Positions 35,511 through 44,205 are shown, numbered from the stretch's first letter. The stretch: 64,000 bases of DNA from Streptomyces bluensis (GCF_014650715.1 NZ_BMVM01000003.1:1-64000), one strand, 5' to 3'. Program-made: numbers and translations. The notes: generated by a model from the sequence alone, not told the origin.

Positions 35511-36457
35511 GCCGCCTCCATCCAGATGTCGGCGAGCGACTCTTCGAGGTTGATGCGGGGTCGCCAGCCGAGCCGGTCGCGGGCCGTGCGCACGTCGGCC
35601 TGCTGCCAGCTGCCGCAGCCGTCTGGGTAGGGGTAGGCGACGGGGCCGGCGTGGTCCGGTTCGGGGCGGGGGTGCCCGATGGACGGCCTGACGTGCCCGG
35701 GTGGTCCGTCGAGTTCGTGCAGGGCTCCGCCGTAGCCGGCCACGCGGGCGAGGACGGCGGCGGCGTCGCGGAGGCGCACGGCGCGCCCGGAGCCGATGTT
35801 GATCACGCCCTGGGCTGCGGAGAGCGAGGCGGCGTGGACGGCACGGGCGATGTCGCGGACGTCGATGAAGTCGCGCTGGACGCCGAGGCCGCCGAGTTTG
35901 AGTTCGCCGTCGCCGGACTGCATGGCGCGGCGCATGGCCTCGGCGAGGCGGCCGAGCGGGGACCCGGCGGGTGTGCCGGGGCCCGCGGGCGAGAACACGC
36001 GCAGCACGACGGCGTCCAGGCCGGAGCCGAGGACCAGTTCGGTGGCGGCGAGCTTGCTCACGCCGTACGGGCCGCCGGGGCGGGGCACGGCGTCCTCGGC
36101 GGTGGAGGAGCCGGGCTGGCTGGGGCCGTACTCGGCGGCGCAGCCGATCTGGACGAGGCGCGCTCCGCAGCCGCTGCGGCGGAGGGCCTCGCAGACGGTG
36201 GCGACGGCGACGGTGTTGTGGCGGATGAGTTCGCGAGCACCGCCACGGGTGGCTCCGGCGCAGTTGACGACGACTCCGGGGTGGACGGCGTCCAGGAAGC
36301 GGGTGAGTGCGCCGGGGCTGCCGGTGGCGAGGTCGAACCGTACGTCGGCGTCGTCGCCGCGGCCGAGCGCGGTGAGCTGCACGGCCGGGTCGGCGAGCAG
36401 GCGGTCGGCGACGAAGCGGCCGAGGTATCCGTTGGCTCCGATCAGCAAGACCCTCAT
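35498..36457 (-). CDS. NAD-dependent nucleotide-sugar epimerase/dehydratase
   Basis: A 319-aa extended SDR. The dinucleotide motif GANGYLG lies at residues 7-13. The active-site Tyr and Lys are visible in YGVSKLAATEL (YxxxK). QRDFIDVRDIARAV and INIGSGRAVRLRDAA are typical of UDP-sugar 4-epimerases and related enzymes. It sits between a coupled small ORF (TGATG overlap) and the coupled spherulin-4 gene, so it belongs to a minus-strand polysaccharide-type operon. The exact sugar cannot be told from sequence. Confidence 0.9.
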   Translation of the reverse strand: MRVLLIGANGYLGRFVADRLLADPAVQLTALGRGDDADVRFDLATGSPGALTRFLDAVHPGVVVNCAGATRGGARELIRHNTVAVATVCEALRRSGCGARLVQIGCAAEYGPSQPGSSTAEDAVPRPGGPYGVSKLAATELVLGSGLDAVVLRVFSPAGPGTPAGSPLGRLAEAMRRAMQSGDGELKLGGLGVQRDFIDVRDIARAVHAASLSAAQGVINIGSGRAVRLRDAAAVLARVAGYGGALHELDGPPGHVRPSIGHPRPEPDHAGPVAYPYPDGCGSWQQADVRTARDRLGWRPRINLEESLADIWMEAACRI

Positions 36458-36585
36458 CGGGCGGCTCCCGGGGCGGATCGTCCAAGTCGGGAGGTGATCA
36501 TCTGGCGTTCTCCTTGTGGGGTTGCCGTGGAACGGGCGAAGGCCCGCGGTGTGGAGCCCGCGGGAGGAATGTGCTGAGCACTCAT
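36454..36585 (-). CDS. putative 43-aa peptide coupled to the epimerase
   Basis: An ORF from ATG 36585 (MSAQHIPPAGSTPRAFARST...) to a TGA that overlaps the epimerase ATG as ATGA. GGAG lies 8 nt upstream of its start. The peptide is basic and Thr/Ser/Pro-rich with no domain. It may be a real small protein or a coupling leader that sets epimerase translation. Confidence 0.45.
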   Translation of the reverse strand: MSAQHIPPAGSTPRAFARSTATPQGERQMITSRLGRSAPGAAR

Positions 36586-36692
36586 CACTGGTCTCCGGGT
36601 GGGTCGGTCACGGCTCGGGGTTTGTTCCGGCGGTGTGCCGTGAGCAGGGCGCGGATCACGGAGCGCGGCGCGGCCGGACGGCGGGCAGGGGT

Positions 36693-37964
36693 TCACGGTG
36701 CTCCGGCGGGTGCGGCATGGGCCGAGGCCCGGGTCAGGGTGCGGGTGGAGTGGATCAGGAGGGACAGGGCGGCGAGGCCGCACGCGAGCCCCGGGACGGC
36801 GCCGGGTCCCGATGTGTCGACGACGGTGCCGACGGGGACGGCCAGGAAGGAGCAGCCGGGCAGACGGCTCGCGAAGACCGTGACGAGGGCGATCACTTCG
36901 ATGGCTCCCGCCGCACCGAGGGCCAGGGCGGGAGCGCGGGTGAAGCCGTGCGCGGTGAGGAGGCGGGCGAGCAGGAGCAGCGTGCCGAGTGAACCGGCCG
37001 CGGCGTATGCGGCGGGCTCGTCCAGCGCCGCTCCGCACAGGGCGAGCAGCGCGGCCAGCGCGCACAGGAAGAGAGTGGGCACCATGAGGAGCACGGGGCG
37101 TACGGAGTCGGCGAAGTCGGCCAGGCCACGGCTCGCGGCCAGTTTGCGGCGGGCGCGTACGGCGAGGAGGTGGGCGCACCAGGCGGCCGGCGCGTAGGCG
37201 AGGGCGAGGGCCAGGGCGGATGCGGTGGCCAGGGGCCAGGGGCCGTGCGGGCCGCCGTCGAGGCCGGCGTTCAGCAGGCCGTCGCCGAGGACGGCGTACG
37301 CGAGCAGCCACCATGTCCAGGCGTGCGTGCCGCTCGTGGTGTCCGTCGCGGTGCGCAGTGGGCCCCGGCGCAGCGCCAGACGAAGGCCCAGGAACACGAT
37401 GAGGGCGCCGACGGTGGCGATCACGAGGCGGGGACGGCCGTCGGTGAGCCGTACGCCGACCACGACCGCCGTGCACGCGGTGCCCGGCAGCAGGGCGAGC
37501 GCGGCCCACCGGGCGTACGCGGCCCACGCGGCGAGCGCGCCAGGGGCACCGGACGCGTGGGACTCCTGGGACCCGTGGGATGGGGACGCGTGGGACTCGT
37601 GGGACGCATGGGTCATCGCGTTTTCCGCGGACCGGGTCTCCTGCTCTCGGGGGACGCGCGCGTACATCTCCTCGGCGAGGGAGAACACGTCGCGGTGGCG
37701 GAAGCGGGCGGCGGTGCGGTCGGTGACGCCGTGTGCCTCCAGCCCGGCGGCGATCTCAAGCGGGTCGACGGCTCGCTCGCAGAGCGCGCGATGGCGGTGC
37801 ATCAGCGCTTTGACCGGGTCGGCGCCACCTCGCCGGGCGAGCGGTTTGCGGCTCACCGCCGTGGCTGGGGGGGCGACCGGGTGGGAGGAGGACTCGCTCA
37901 AGGTGTCTCTCGGCTCGCCAATGGTGTCTCTGGGTCCGCCACATCTGTCTCTGGGCTCGCTCAT
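36693..37964 (-). CDS. multi-pass membrane protein of the polysaccharide-like locus
   Basis: A 423-aa protein. Residues 1-50 are charged with PRDTxxE repeats. A soluble helical region around 50-110 includes DPVKALMHRHRALCERAVD and RTAARFRHRDVFSLAEEMYA. A His/Ser-rich linker (SHESHASPSHGSQESHAS) follows. From ~140 on there are about eight TM helices. Its ATG overlaps the stop of the upstream glycosyltransferase (ATGA), so they are translationally coupled. It occupies the place of the transporter PelG in Pel operons, but I cannot confirm homology; PelG normally has 12 TM helices and no such N-terminus. Confidence 0.72.
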   Translation of the reverse strand: MSEPRDRCGGPRDTIGEPRDTLSESSSHPVAPPATAVSRKPLARRGGADPVKALMHRHRALCERAVDPLEIAAGLEAHGVTDRTAARFRHRDVFSLAEEMYARVPREQETRSAENAMTHASHESHASPSHGSQESHASGAPGALAAWAAYARWAALALLPGTACTAVVVGVRLTDGRPRLVIATVGALIVFLGLRLALRRGPLRTATDTTSGTHAWTWWLLAYAVLGDGLLNAGLDGGPHGPWPLATASALALALAYAPAAWCAHLLAVRARRKLAASRGLADFADSVRPVLLMVPTLFLCALAALLALCGAALDEPAAYAAAGSLGTLLLLARLLTAHGFTRAPALALGAAGAIEVIALVTVFASRLPGCSFLAVPVGTVVDTSGPGAVPGLACGLAALSLLIHSTRTLTRASAHAAPAGAP

Positions 37965-39874
37965 CGCGCCGCCTCCCCCGCCGGGACGGGAGCCGTCGCC
38001 CGCCCCGAGACCCCGAGCGCTCGCCACGGGCGGCCCTCGAACTCTGGTCGGACGTCAGCCGCCAGTCGGCCCTCAGCCGTCAGTCGGCCCTCAGCCATCA
38101 GTCGGGCCTCAGTTGCCGGTCGGGCCTCGGTCCACCGGCCCGCGATGTGGGCCTCGGCCGGAACGCCGAAGGGCAGCGGGTCACCCAGGTCGTCCACGAG
38201 CAGCCTCCGCACCGGAGACTGGGAGACGATCTCAAGGTAGATGTCATGAAACGCCTGGACGTTCTGCTCGACGGTGAACAGTTCGAGTGCTCGCGCGCGG
38301 GCGACCGCGCCGAGGCGTGCACGGCGCTCGGGGTCGCGCAGCAGCGCCACGCACGCCTCCGCGAGCGCCCGCGGATTGCGCGGCGGCACCACGAGCCCCG
38401 TACCGCCGATGACCTCCACCACCGCCCCCACGTCGGTCGAGACGGTCGCGCGCCCGCAGAACATGGCTTCGACGAGGCTGATCGGGAACCCCTCCACGAC
38501 GCTCGACAGGACGACGACCGCCCCGGCCGCGTACGCCTCCGCCAGATCAGGCACGTCCGGGCCGCCGATCTCCTCGAACCACACCGGGTTGTCGCCGACC
38601 GCGTGAGCGTCCTCCGCCTCGTCGGGGAAGAGCTGTGCGGCCAGCGCGCGGCACTGGCCGAGGTAGGCCGCGCCCTGCGGCCCGTCGGCGGGGGCACCGA
38701 CGATCCTCAGTCGCGCCCTCGGCTCGCTCCGGCGGATCTCCGAGAAGGCGTGGAGCAGGGAGATCAGGTCCTTGGCGGGTTCGATGCGGCCGATCCAGAC
38801 GAGCGTGTACGGGTCGGCGCTCTCCGCGGCCTCGCCCACGTCCGCGAAACGGGACGCGTCCATGCCGGGGTAGACCGTACGGAGCTTGGCCCGGTCGGCG
38901 CCGCAGCGCTCCTGCCAGCGGCGGGCGTGGGTGTTGCCGGGCGTGATGCAGGCGGCCTGCCGGTACACCTCGGCGGCGAGCCGCTGGTGGAAGGCCGAGA
39001 GCAGCGCGCGGACCGGCGCGTCGCCGGAGGCCGCGAGGTAGTGCGCCCGCAACTGCACGCCGTACTCGGTGACCAGCAGCGGCACGCCCGAGAAGTGCCT
39101 GGCCAACAGCCCGGGCAGTGCGGCCGATCCGCCGGCCGCCGCGTGGCACAGGTCGACCGAGCCGAGGCCGTCGCCCTCGTACCAGTCGAGCGAGAGGGGG
39201 CGCAGGGCGCGTTCGAGGTGTGCGGCGACGGTGAGCAGATCGGGTACGCGCGCCTCCCTCGCCACGCGCAGTGCGCCGGGTGCGCGACAGGCGCGTTCCA
39301 GTATGCGTACTGCGGCTTCCGAGCGCAGGGCGCCGACCAGTCCGCCCTCGTCGCGAGCGAGTTCGGCGAGCCCGTACAGCGCACTGCCGAAACGGTCCGC
39401 CTCGACGTCCGGGACACCCACGGAAGTCTCGGCGCCCCTTGTCCCTCTCCCGCCGCGCCCGCCGGGCCCGCGGCCCCCGACGCCCCCGATTCCCCCAGCT
39501 GCCTCGATTCCGGCTGTTCCGGCTGATCCGGCTGTTCCGGCTGATCCGGCTGATCCGGCTGATCCGGCTGGCCCGGCAGCGCCCGCCCCGCACACCGCCG
39601 CCACCAGTTCCCCGTACGCCTCCGCGAACCGTCTCCGAGTCCGGCGGCCGTACACGACGCCGTCGTCCTCAGCGCGCCACAGCGGAGCGGACCGTACGCG
39701 GCTGACCTGGGGCGGCAGTGGGATCCAGCCCTCGTCCTCCTGTTGCTCACTGCGGCTGAGCGCGTAGATGTCGAACTCGTGCTGCCCGAGTCCGCGCACG
39801 AGCCGGTCGCACCAGAGCCTGGCGTCACCGCTCACATACGGATAGCCACCCTCCGTAAGCAGTCCGATGCGCAC
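37961..39874 (-). CDS. GT4-family glycosyltransferase, PelF-like (DUF3492 N-terminus)
   Basis: A 637-aa cytoplasmic glycosyltransferase. The N-terminal DUF3492-like segment is RIGLLTEGGYPYVSGDARLW, as in PelF. A Gly/Ala/Ser-rich insertion at about 95-150 is encoded partly by 9-bp tandem repeats. The GT-B C-terminal half has VWIGRIEPAKDL and the donor-site EGFPISLVEAMFCG (EX7E). The tail repeats EARL/EGRL units. GTG 39874 (VRIGLLTEGG) is favoured because PelF proteins start there; ATG 39910 adds 12 residues. Pel F builds a GalNAc/GlcNAc-rich cationic polymer in other bacteria. Here it heads a run with a membrane protein, an epimerase and a spherulin-4 protein. Confidence 0.85.
   Translation of the reverse strand: MRIGLLTEGGYPYVSGDARLWCDRLVRGLGQHEFDIYALSRSEQQEDEGWIPLPPQVSRVRSAPLWRAEDDGVVYGRRTRRRFAEAYGELVAAVCGAGAAGPAGSAGSAGSAGTAGSAGTAGIEAAGGIGGVGGRGPGGRGGRGTRGAETSVGVPDVEADRFGSALYGLAELARDEGGLVGALRSEAAVRILERACRAPGALRVAREARVPDLLTVAAHLERALRPLSLDWYEGDGLGSVDLCHAAAGGSAALPGLLARHFSGVPLLVTEYGVQLRAHYLAASGDAPVRALLSAFHQRLAAEVYRQAACITPGNTHARRWQERCGADRAKLRTVYPGMDASRFADVGEAAESADPYTLVWIGRIEPAKDLISLLHAFSEIRRSEPRARLRIVGAPADGPQGAAYLGQCRALAAQLFPDEAEDAHAVGDNPVWFEEIGGPDVPDLAEAYAAGAVVVLSSVVEGFPISLVEAMFCGRATVSTDVGAVVEVIGGTGLVVPPRNPRALAEACVALLRDPERRARLGAVARARALELFTVEQNVQAFHDIYLEIVSQSPVRRLLVDDLGDPLPFGVPAEAHIAGRWTEARPATEARLMAEGRLTAEGRLAADVRPEFEGRPWRALGVSGRATAPVPAGEAAR
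39511..39573. repeat. 9-bp tandem repeat inside the glycosyltransferase gene
   Basis: Seven tandem 9-bp units (cggctgatc or cggctgttc, last cggctggcc) encode an A-G-S/T tract between the DUF3492 and GT-B parts. Copy number is likely to vary among strains. Confidence 0.85.
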
Positions 39875-39910
39875 GTGTGCACCCCCGATCTCCCGTTTGG
39901 GAGCCGCCAT

Positions 39911-40141
39911 GGATCCGGCGGCTCGCAGCGGGAAGAACGTATGCGGACATGACGGTGGCGCGACGGACGGTTGTCCGCCGCGCCACCAAAAGGGGTGAAC
40001 GGTCGTGACTTTCGCGCGTGCGTAGCGTTTTGTCGCGCTAAGGAATCAAGAATCAAGCAGCGGTGTGCCGCCAGGTCTTGCCCCTTGGCCACGCCTCGCC
40101 GGGGAGCGCGGCACCGGGCCGGCGGTCCGCCTGCTGGAGGC
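39911..40141 (-). promoter_or_regulatory. intergenic region with stem-loop and tandem heptamers upstream of the PelF-like gene
   Basis: A 15-bp inverted repeat with one mismatch (39954-39968 / 39973-39987) could end the DUF3152 transcript. Tandem aatcaag heptamers at 40044-40050 and 40051-40057 read CTTGATTCTTGATT on the minus strand and could give a -35 for the glycosyltransferase operon; no firm -10 is seen. Confidence 0.35.
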
Positions 40142-41527
40142 TCAGTTCCCCGGGAACGGCCAGGGGTTGGCCCGGCAGCGGATCCCGTCACGCTCCAGGA
40201 ACTTCGTCTGCTGCTGCATGACGGGAGCGAGCTCGCCGTCCTTGTCGCAGGTCACATGGCCGTAGCCGAGGCGGTGACCGACCTCGTGGTTGATCAGCAT
40301 CTGCCGGTACTCGTACATCTTGTCGCCGTACGTCTTGGAGCCCTGCGCCCAGCGGTAGGCGTTGATCATCACGCGTTCGGTGGCGGCGGAGTCGCAGGAC
40401 ACGTTGTCGACGGTCGTGTCGAGGCCCGACTTGGCGCACCAGTCGGCGGTGGTGCCCGGACTGGCCAGCGTGATCACGAAGTCCGGCTTGCCGGAGGAGA
40501 TCCGCTCGAAAGTGCGGCCTCCGTTGCCGGCCCAGCTCCGGTCGTCGTTCAGGGTCTTCTGCGCGGCCTGCGCGAACAACTCCGGGTCGAGGCCGAGTCC
40601 CTCCTCGACGTCGACGCGGTACCGGTACTTCTGACCCGTGCCCGGTGCCCGGTCGAAGCCCATGACCGCCTGGAACTTCCCGTTCCCCTCAAGGTCGGCG
40701 GCGAGCGGGTACCGCTGGCCCATCTTCTCGTCGTACGTGAGCGGAGTCGCGCTCGGTGTCCCGGACTGTCGGGGCCGGGCGTCGCTCCCAGAGGCGGGGT
40801 CGCGGGCATCGCGGTCACCGCCCCGGTCGGCCTGCGACTGCACGGACGCACCGTCACGACCGGCGGTGACCTGTCCGGCCACGACGACGGCCAGCACGGT
40901 GGTGACCGCGGCGGCCGCGATCCCGGCGAACGTCCGCCCCTTGCCTCCCTTGCCCTTCCCGGCCTCCGGCGCCTCGCCCGTCCGCGCCGCGTCGGCCTCG
41001 TCGGCCTCCTCGAAGGCATCGAGATAGGCCTGCCGCGGTCCTGGTCCCGGCCCCGGACCAGAACCGGGAGTGTCGGGCCGCCCTTCCCCGGACTCCGACC
41101 CCCGGCCGGGGCCCGGCTGCTGTCGCTGTCGCGGTATGCGCGGATCCGCGTACCCGGCCGGCGCCCCCTGCGGCATGGCCTGCGGGGGGCCCGCGGCGGC
41201 GAACTTCCCCCAGCCTCCACCCTGTTCACGCTGCTCGGGGTGTCCGCCTCTCACCTGGGGCGTGCCATGCGCCGGCGTGCCGTCGGGGAAACGCGGCACC
41301 CCCTGCGCGGGCGTCCCGTCGTACACGCGCGGCGCCCCACGGGAGGGGGCGCCGTCGGCGAATCGGGGCACTCCCTGCGCGGGTGTGCCGTCCGGTGTGC
41401 CGTCCAGGCGGCTGGCTGTCCCGCGCACAGGCGTGTCGGTCGCCCCTGGCACCGACGGTACTGGGGCCACTGGCGCCTCGGTTGCCCCGCCCTTGGCGGG
41501 CCGTCCCTTGCGGCTGTGTCGTCCCAC
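40142..41527 (-). CDS. DUF3152 metzincin-like membrane-anchored protein
   Basis: A 461-aa protein. Residues 1-190 are low-complexity, with repeats of GTPAQGVPRF and RGAPR-like units. A single TM helix at ~200-220 (FAGIAAAAVTTVLAVVVAGQ) is followed by a Ser/Asp-rich linker, then an extracellular DUF3152 domain. The domain contains HEVGHRLGYGH, an exact HExxHxxGxxH zinc motif, preceded by conserved cysteines (ADWCAKSG, NVSCDS) and followed by VTCDKDG. The motif suggests a secreted metalloprotease, though activity is not known to me. GTG 41527 (VGRHSRKGRPAK) follows GAGG by 6 nt; a TTG at 41539 is less likely. Mycobacterial counterpart: Rv3207c. Confidence 0.88.
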   Translation of the reverse strand: MGRHSRKGRPAKGGATEAPVAPVPSVPGATDTPVRGTASRLDGTPDGTPAQGVPRFADGAPSRGAPRVYDGTPAQGVPRFPDGTPAHGTPQVRGGHPEQREQGGGWGKFAAAGPPQAMPQGAPAGYADPRIPRQRQQPGPGRGSESGEGRPDTPGSGPGPGPGPRQAYLDAFEEADEADAARTGEAPEAGKGKGGKGRTFAGIAAAAVTTVLAVVVAGQVTAGRDGASVQSQADRGGDRDARDPASGSDARPRQSGTPSATPLTYDEKMGQRYPLAADLEGNGKFQAVMGFDRAPGTGQKYRYRVDVEEGLGLDPELFAQAAQKTLNDDRSWAGNGGRTFERISSGKPDFVITLASPGTTADWCAKSGLDTTVDNVSCDSAATERVMINAYRWAQGSKTYGDKMYEYRQMLINHEVGHRLGYGHVTCDKDGELAPVMQQQTKFLERDGIRCRANPWPFPGN

Positions 41528-41535
41528 GCCGCGCC

Positions 41536-42726
41536 TCAACCCCCCGCGCCCGGGACGCCTGTGCCGGGTTCGCCCGTACCGAACCTGTTCCCACTGGCCC
41601 CGTCCGTACCGAACCTGCCCCTACCGGCCCCGTCCGTACCGGACCTGTCCGCACCGGACCCGTCCGTACCGAACCTGTCCACACCGGACCCGTCCGTACC
41701 GAAACCGTCCCTCCCGGAGGTCGAACCCTCCGCGCCGGAGGCCGCCCCGCTCTCGTCCAACGAACCGCTCAGCTCCCTCGTCTCCGCGAGCAGTTCCCGG
41801 AACGACGTGGCCACCGCCTCCGGATACTCCATCATCGCCACGTGCCCGGCGTCCGGCAAGGACAGCAGGCGGGAGTCGCGGAAGGTGCGGGCCGCGCGCT
41901 GGGCCATGCGGTAGGAGACGAGTTGGTCACGGCCGCCGTAGATGAGGAGCGTGGGCGCGAGGACCCGCTCGGCCTGGCGCCAGAGGTTGTGCTGGCCGCC
42001 CAGGGTGTACGCGTTCACGATCCCGCGTGCCGACCGCGCCATCGCATCCCAGAAGTACGGCATCTGCAGCCGCCGCTCCATCTCCTCCACCGCGTTGCGG
42101 AATCCCTCCGGCGTCACACGCCCGGGGTCGCCGTAGCACAGTGCCGTGGTCCCCCGTACGCGCTGCTCGGCGGTCCAGTCCCGGGTGAAGTGTGTGAACA
42201 GCCGGGCCACCCCGGGCAGGGCCAGCAGCGCCGTGGGCACCGCGGTCCGCTGCACACGGATCTCGGGCAGCGCGGGCGAAACCAGGGTAAGGGTGCGGAC
42301 CAGATCGGGGCGTACGGCCGCGACCCGGGTCGCGATCGCGCCGCCCATCGAGTTCCCGAAGAGGTGCACGGGCCCGCGCTCGGCCGCGTCGAGATGACGG
42401 ATCACCGTGCGCGCGTGCCCGGTGACCGAGTAGTCGCCGTCGTCCGGCGGTGGGGAGTCCCCGAAGCCGGGCAGATCGAGCGCCTCGCTGTCGACCAGAC
42501 CGTCGAGCAGCGGCATCAGCGCCGACCAGTTCTGCGAGGAACCGCCCAGACCGTGCACGTACAGGGCGGGCGGCAGCCCGTCCCGCGCAGGCGGTCTCGA
42601 CCGTACGGTCAGCGTGACCCCCGGCAGCCCGACCGACCGCAGCCGCTCCCCGGCCGCGACCCGCACCGGGCTCGCCTTCGGTGTGACGGTGGCGGCCAGC
42701 GCGGACGGCAACTCGGTCGAAGACAT
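41536..42726 (-). CDS. alpha/beta-fold hydrolase with repeat tail
   Basis: A 396-aa hydrolase. The oxyanion region is YVHGLGGSSQNW, the nucleophile elbow GNSMGG, a late Asp in IYGGRDQL and the His in DAGHVAMM, so the triad is complete. The last ~75 residues are a Gly/Asp/Ser-rich tail of FGTDGSG-type repeats. They are encoded by a 30-bp tandem repeat around 41571-41710 (cgtccgtacc at 41601, 41631, 41661 and 41691). It ends 8 nt before the DUF3152 start, so the two form an operon. The substrate is unknown. Confidence 0.9.
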   Translation of the reverse strand: MSSTELPSALAATVTPKASPVRVAAGERLRSVGLPGVTLTVRSRPPARDGLPPALYVHGLGGSSQNWSALMPLLDGLVDSEALDLPGFGDSPPPDDGDYSVTGHARTVIRHLDAAERGPVHLFGNSMGGAIATRVAAVRPDLVRTLTLVSPALPEIRVQRTAVPTALLALPGVARLFTHFTRDWTAEQRVRGTTALCYGDPGRVTPEGFRNAVEEMERRLQMPYFWDAMARSARGIVNAYTLGGQHNLWRQAERVLAPTLLIYGGRDQLVSYRMAQRAARTFRDSRLLSLPDAGHVAMMEYPEAVATSFRELLAETRELSGSLDESGAASGAEGSTSGRDGFGTDGSGVDRFGTDGSGADRSGTDGAGRGRFGTDGASGNRFGTGEPGTGVPGAGG

Positions 42727-42844
42727 GCGGCAATGTTACGAGACGATCACGCAGTGGCTCATGTGTTCGCCATCACAGACACCCGTTGCCGGTAGGGACG
42801 TTAGTCCCCATGGCACGCCGGGGAGTCGTACGGCGGTCGTCCGG

Positions 42845-42907
42845 GACCGCACAAGGCCGCAGGCAGACCGCACAAAGCCGCAGGCGGATCGCATAGCGCC
42901 GCCATCG
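42845..42907. repeat. triplicated 21-bp intergenic repeat
   Basis: Two near-identical 21-bp units (42845-42865 and 42866-42886; gaccgcacaa then gccgcaggc core) and a diverged third (42887-42907) lie in the 269-nt gap between the divergent hydrolase and the small acidic gene. Confidence 0.75.
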
Positions 42908-42995
42908 CGTGTCTCCTAGGCTCGTACGCAGGGTACCCGCGCATGACCCCTGTTTCTCCAGGAAGCTCAAGGGTGTTCCGGGAAGGGAGCCCAGC

Positions 42996-43211
42996 ATGAC
43001 CGTCGACCCCACCGACCCCGAGACCCTCGGCGAGCCGAACGACACCGAGTTCGACGTCGAGGCTCCCGAGGCCGACGCCGCCGAGCAGCACGCGGACCTC
43101 GCGCCGCACCGCGACGACCCGCTGACCGGCGTGGACCCGGACAGCGCCAACGAGGCCGACCGCGTCGAGCAGGCGCGGGTCGTCGAACTGGACGAGGACG
43201 ATTACCGGTGA
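42996..43211 (+). CDS. small acidic protein
   Basis: A 71-aa highly acidic protein (MTVDPTDPETLGEPNDTEFD onward), with about a third Asp/Glu, ending VVELDEDDYR. ATG 42996 follows GGGAG. No domain is recognised; probably disordered. Its 3' end is tandemly duplicated (17 bp, including the stop), see the repeat entry. Confidence 0.75.
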   Translation: MTVDPTDPETLGEPNDTEFDVEAPEADAAEQHADLAPHRDDPLTGVDPDSANEADRVEQARVVELDEDDYR

Positions 43212-43230
43212 CGGACGATTACCGGTGACG
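43197..43230 (+). repeat. 17-bp tandem duplication across a stop codon
   Basis: Two perfect copies of gacgattaccggtgacg (43197-43213 and 43214-43230). The first copy contains the last codons and stop of the acidic-protein gene; the second repeats them downstream. Confidence 0.85.
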
Positions 43231-43563
43231 GGACAACCGCCGACAGGAAGACGCGCCCGCCCCCACCCCGACGGAAGATGCCACGGCCGAGTCCACCCGG
43301 CGACGGAGCCGGGAAGCGAACCGGCAGGGCGGACGGCAGGGCGCACCGCCGGCCCGGGAGGTACTGATGACGGGAATCCGGAACGCGCGGAGGGCGGGGC
43401 AGTGCGCCGGTCTACCCGCCTCACCCCTGTTTGATGCGCTCGGCGCCATTTCCTCCCGCGTACGGTCCATGAAATTCTGCGCTGGCACCGCGCACACCGG
43501 GGTTACCGAAAAGTACGATGGCGGCGCGGCGCACACCGCATGTGGACGATTTTGGGAGGCGGC
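43231..43563 (+). promoter_or_regulatory. gene-free stretch upstream of the TetR gene
   Basis: About 330 nt with no convincing ORF. The last 100 nt are relatively AT-rich, with TACGAT near 43512 as a possible -10. I see no clear TetR palindrome. Confidence 0.3.
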
Positions 43564-44205
43564 GTGACAGCCATCGAGCAGACAGAGGCGGCACGCCCGC
43601 GGGGCACTCGCCTGCCGCGCCGAGCCCGACGCAACCAGCTCCTGGGCGCCGCCCAGGAGGTCTTCGTGGCCCAGGGCTACCACGCGGCCGCGATGGACGA
43701 CATCGCCGAACGTGCCGGCGTCAGCAAGCCGGTGCTCTACCAGCACTTCCCGGGCAAGCTCGACCTGTACCTCGCCCTGCTGGACCAGCACTGCGAGGCC
43801 CTGATCCAGGCGGTCCGCAGAGCACTGGAGTCCACGACCGACAACAAACAGCGCGTACGGGCCACGATGGACGCGTACTTCGCGTACGTCGAGGACGAGG
43901 GCGGCGCCTTCCGGCTGGTCTTCGAGTCGGACCTGACGAACGAGCCCGCCGTGCGCGAGCGCGTCGACAAGGTCACGAACGAGTGCGCCGAGGCCATCTG
44001 CGACGTCATCGCCGAGGACACGGGCCTGTCGCGGGCGGAATCGATGCTCCTCGCCTCGGGCCTCGGTGGTCTCGCCCAGGTGGTGGCGCGCTCCTGGCTG
44101 CACAGCGACCGCAGCGTGCCGCGCGAGCAGGCGGTCCAGTTGCTGGCCTCGCTGGCCTGGCGGGGCATCGCCGGGTTCCCCCTGCACGGCAGCGAGCACC
44201 ACTGA
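43564..44205 (+). CDS. TetR-family transcriptional regulator
   Basis: A 213-aa regulator with an N-terminal helix-turn-helix (LLGAAQEVFVAQGYH, then IAERAGVSKPVLYQHFPGKL). The C-terminal domain contains acidic segments (YVEDEGGAFRLVFESD). GTG 43564 has GGGAGG six nt upstream. Ligand and targets are unknown. Position next to DUF3107 matches mycobacterial Rv3208-Rv3208A. Confidence 0.93.
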   Translation: MTAIEQTEAARPRGTRLPRRARRNQLLGAAQEVFVAQGYHAAAMDDIAERAGVSKPVLYQHFPGKLDLYLALLDQHCEALIQAVRRALESTTDNKQRVRATMDAYFAYVEDEGGAFRLVFESDLTNEPAVRERVDKVTNECAEAICDVIAEDTGLSRAESMLLASGLGGLAQVVARSWLHSDRSVPREQAVQLLASLAWRGIAGFPLHGSEHH

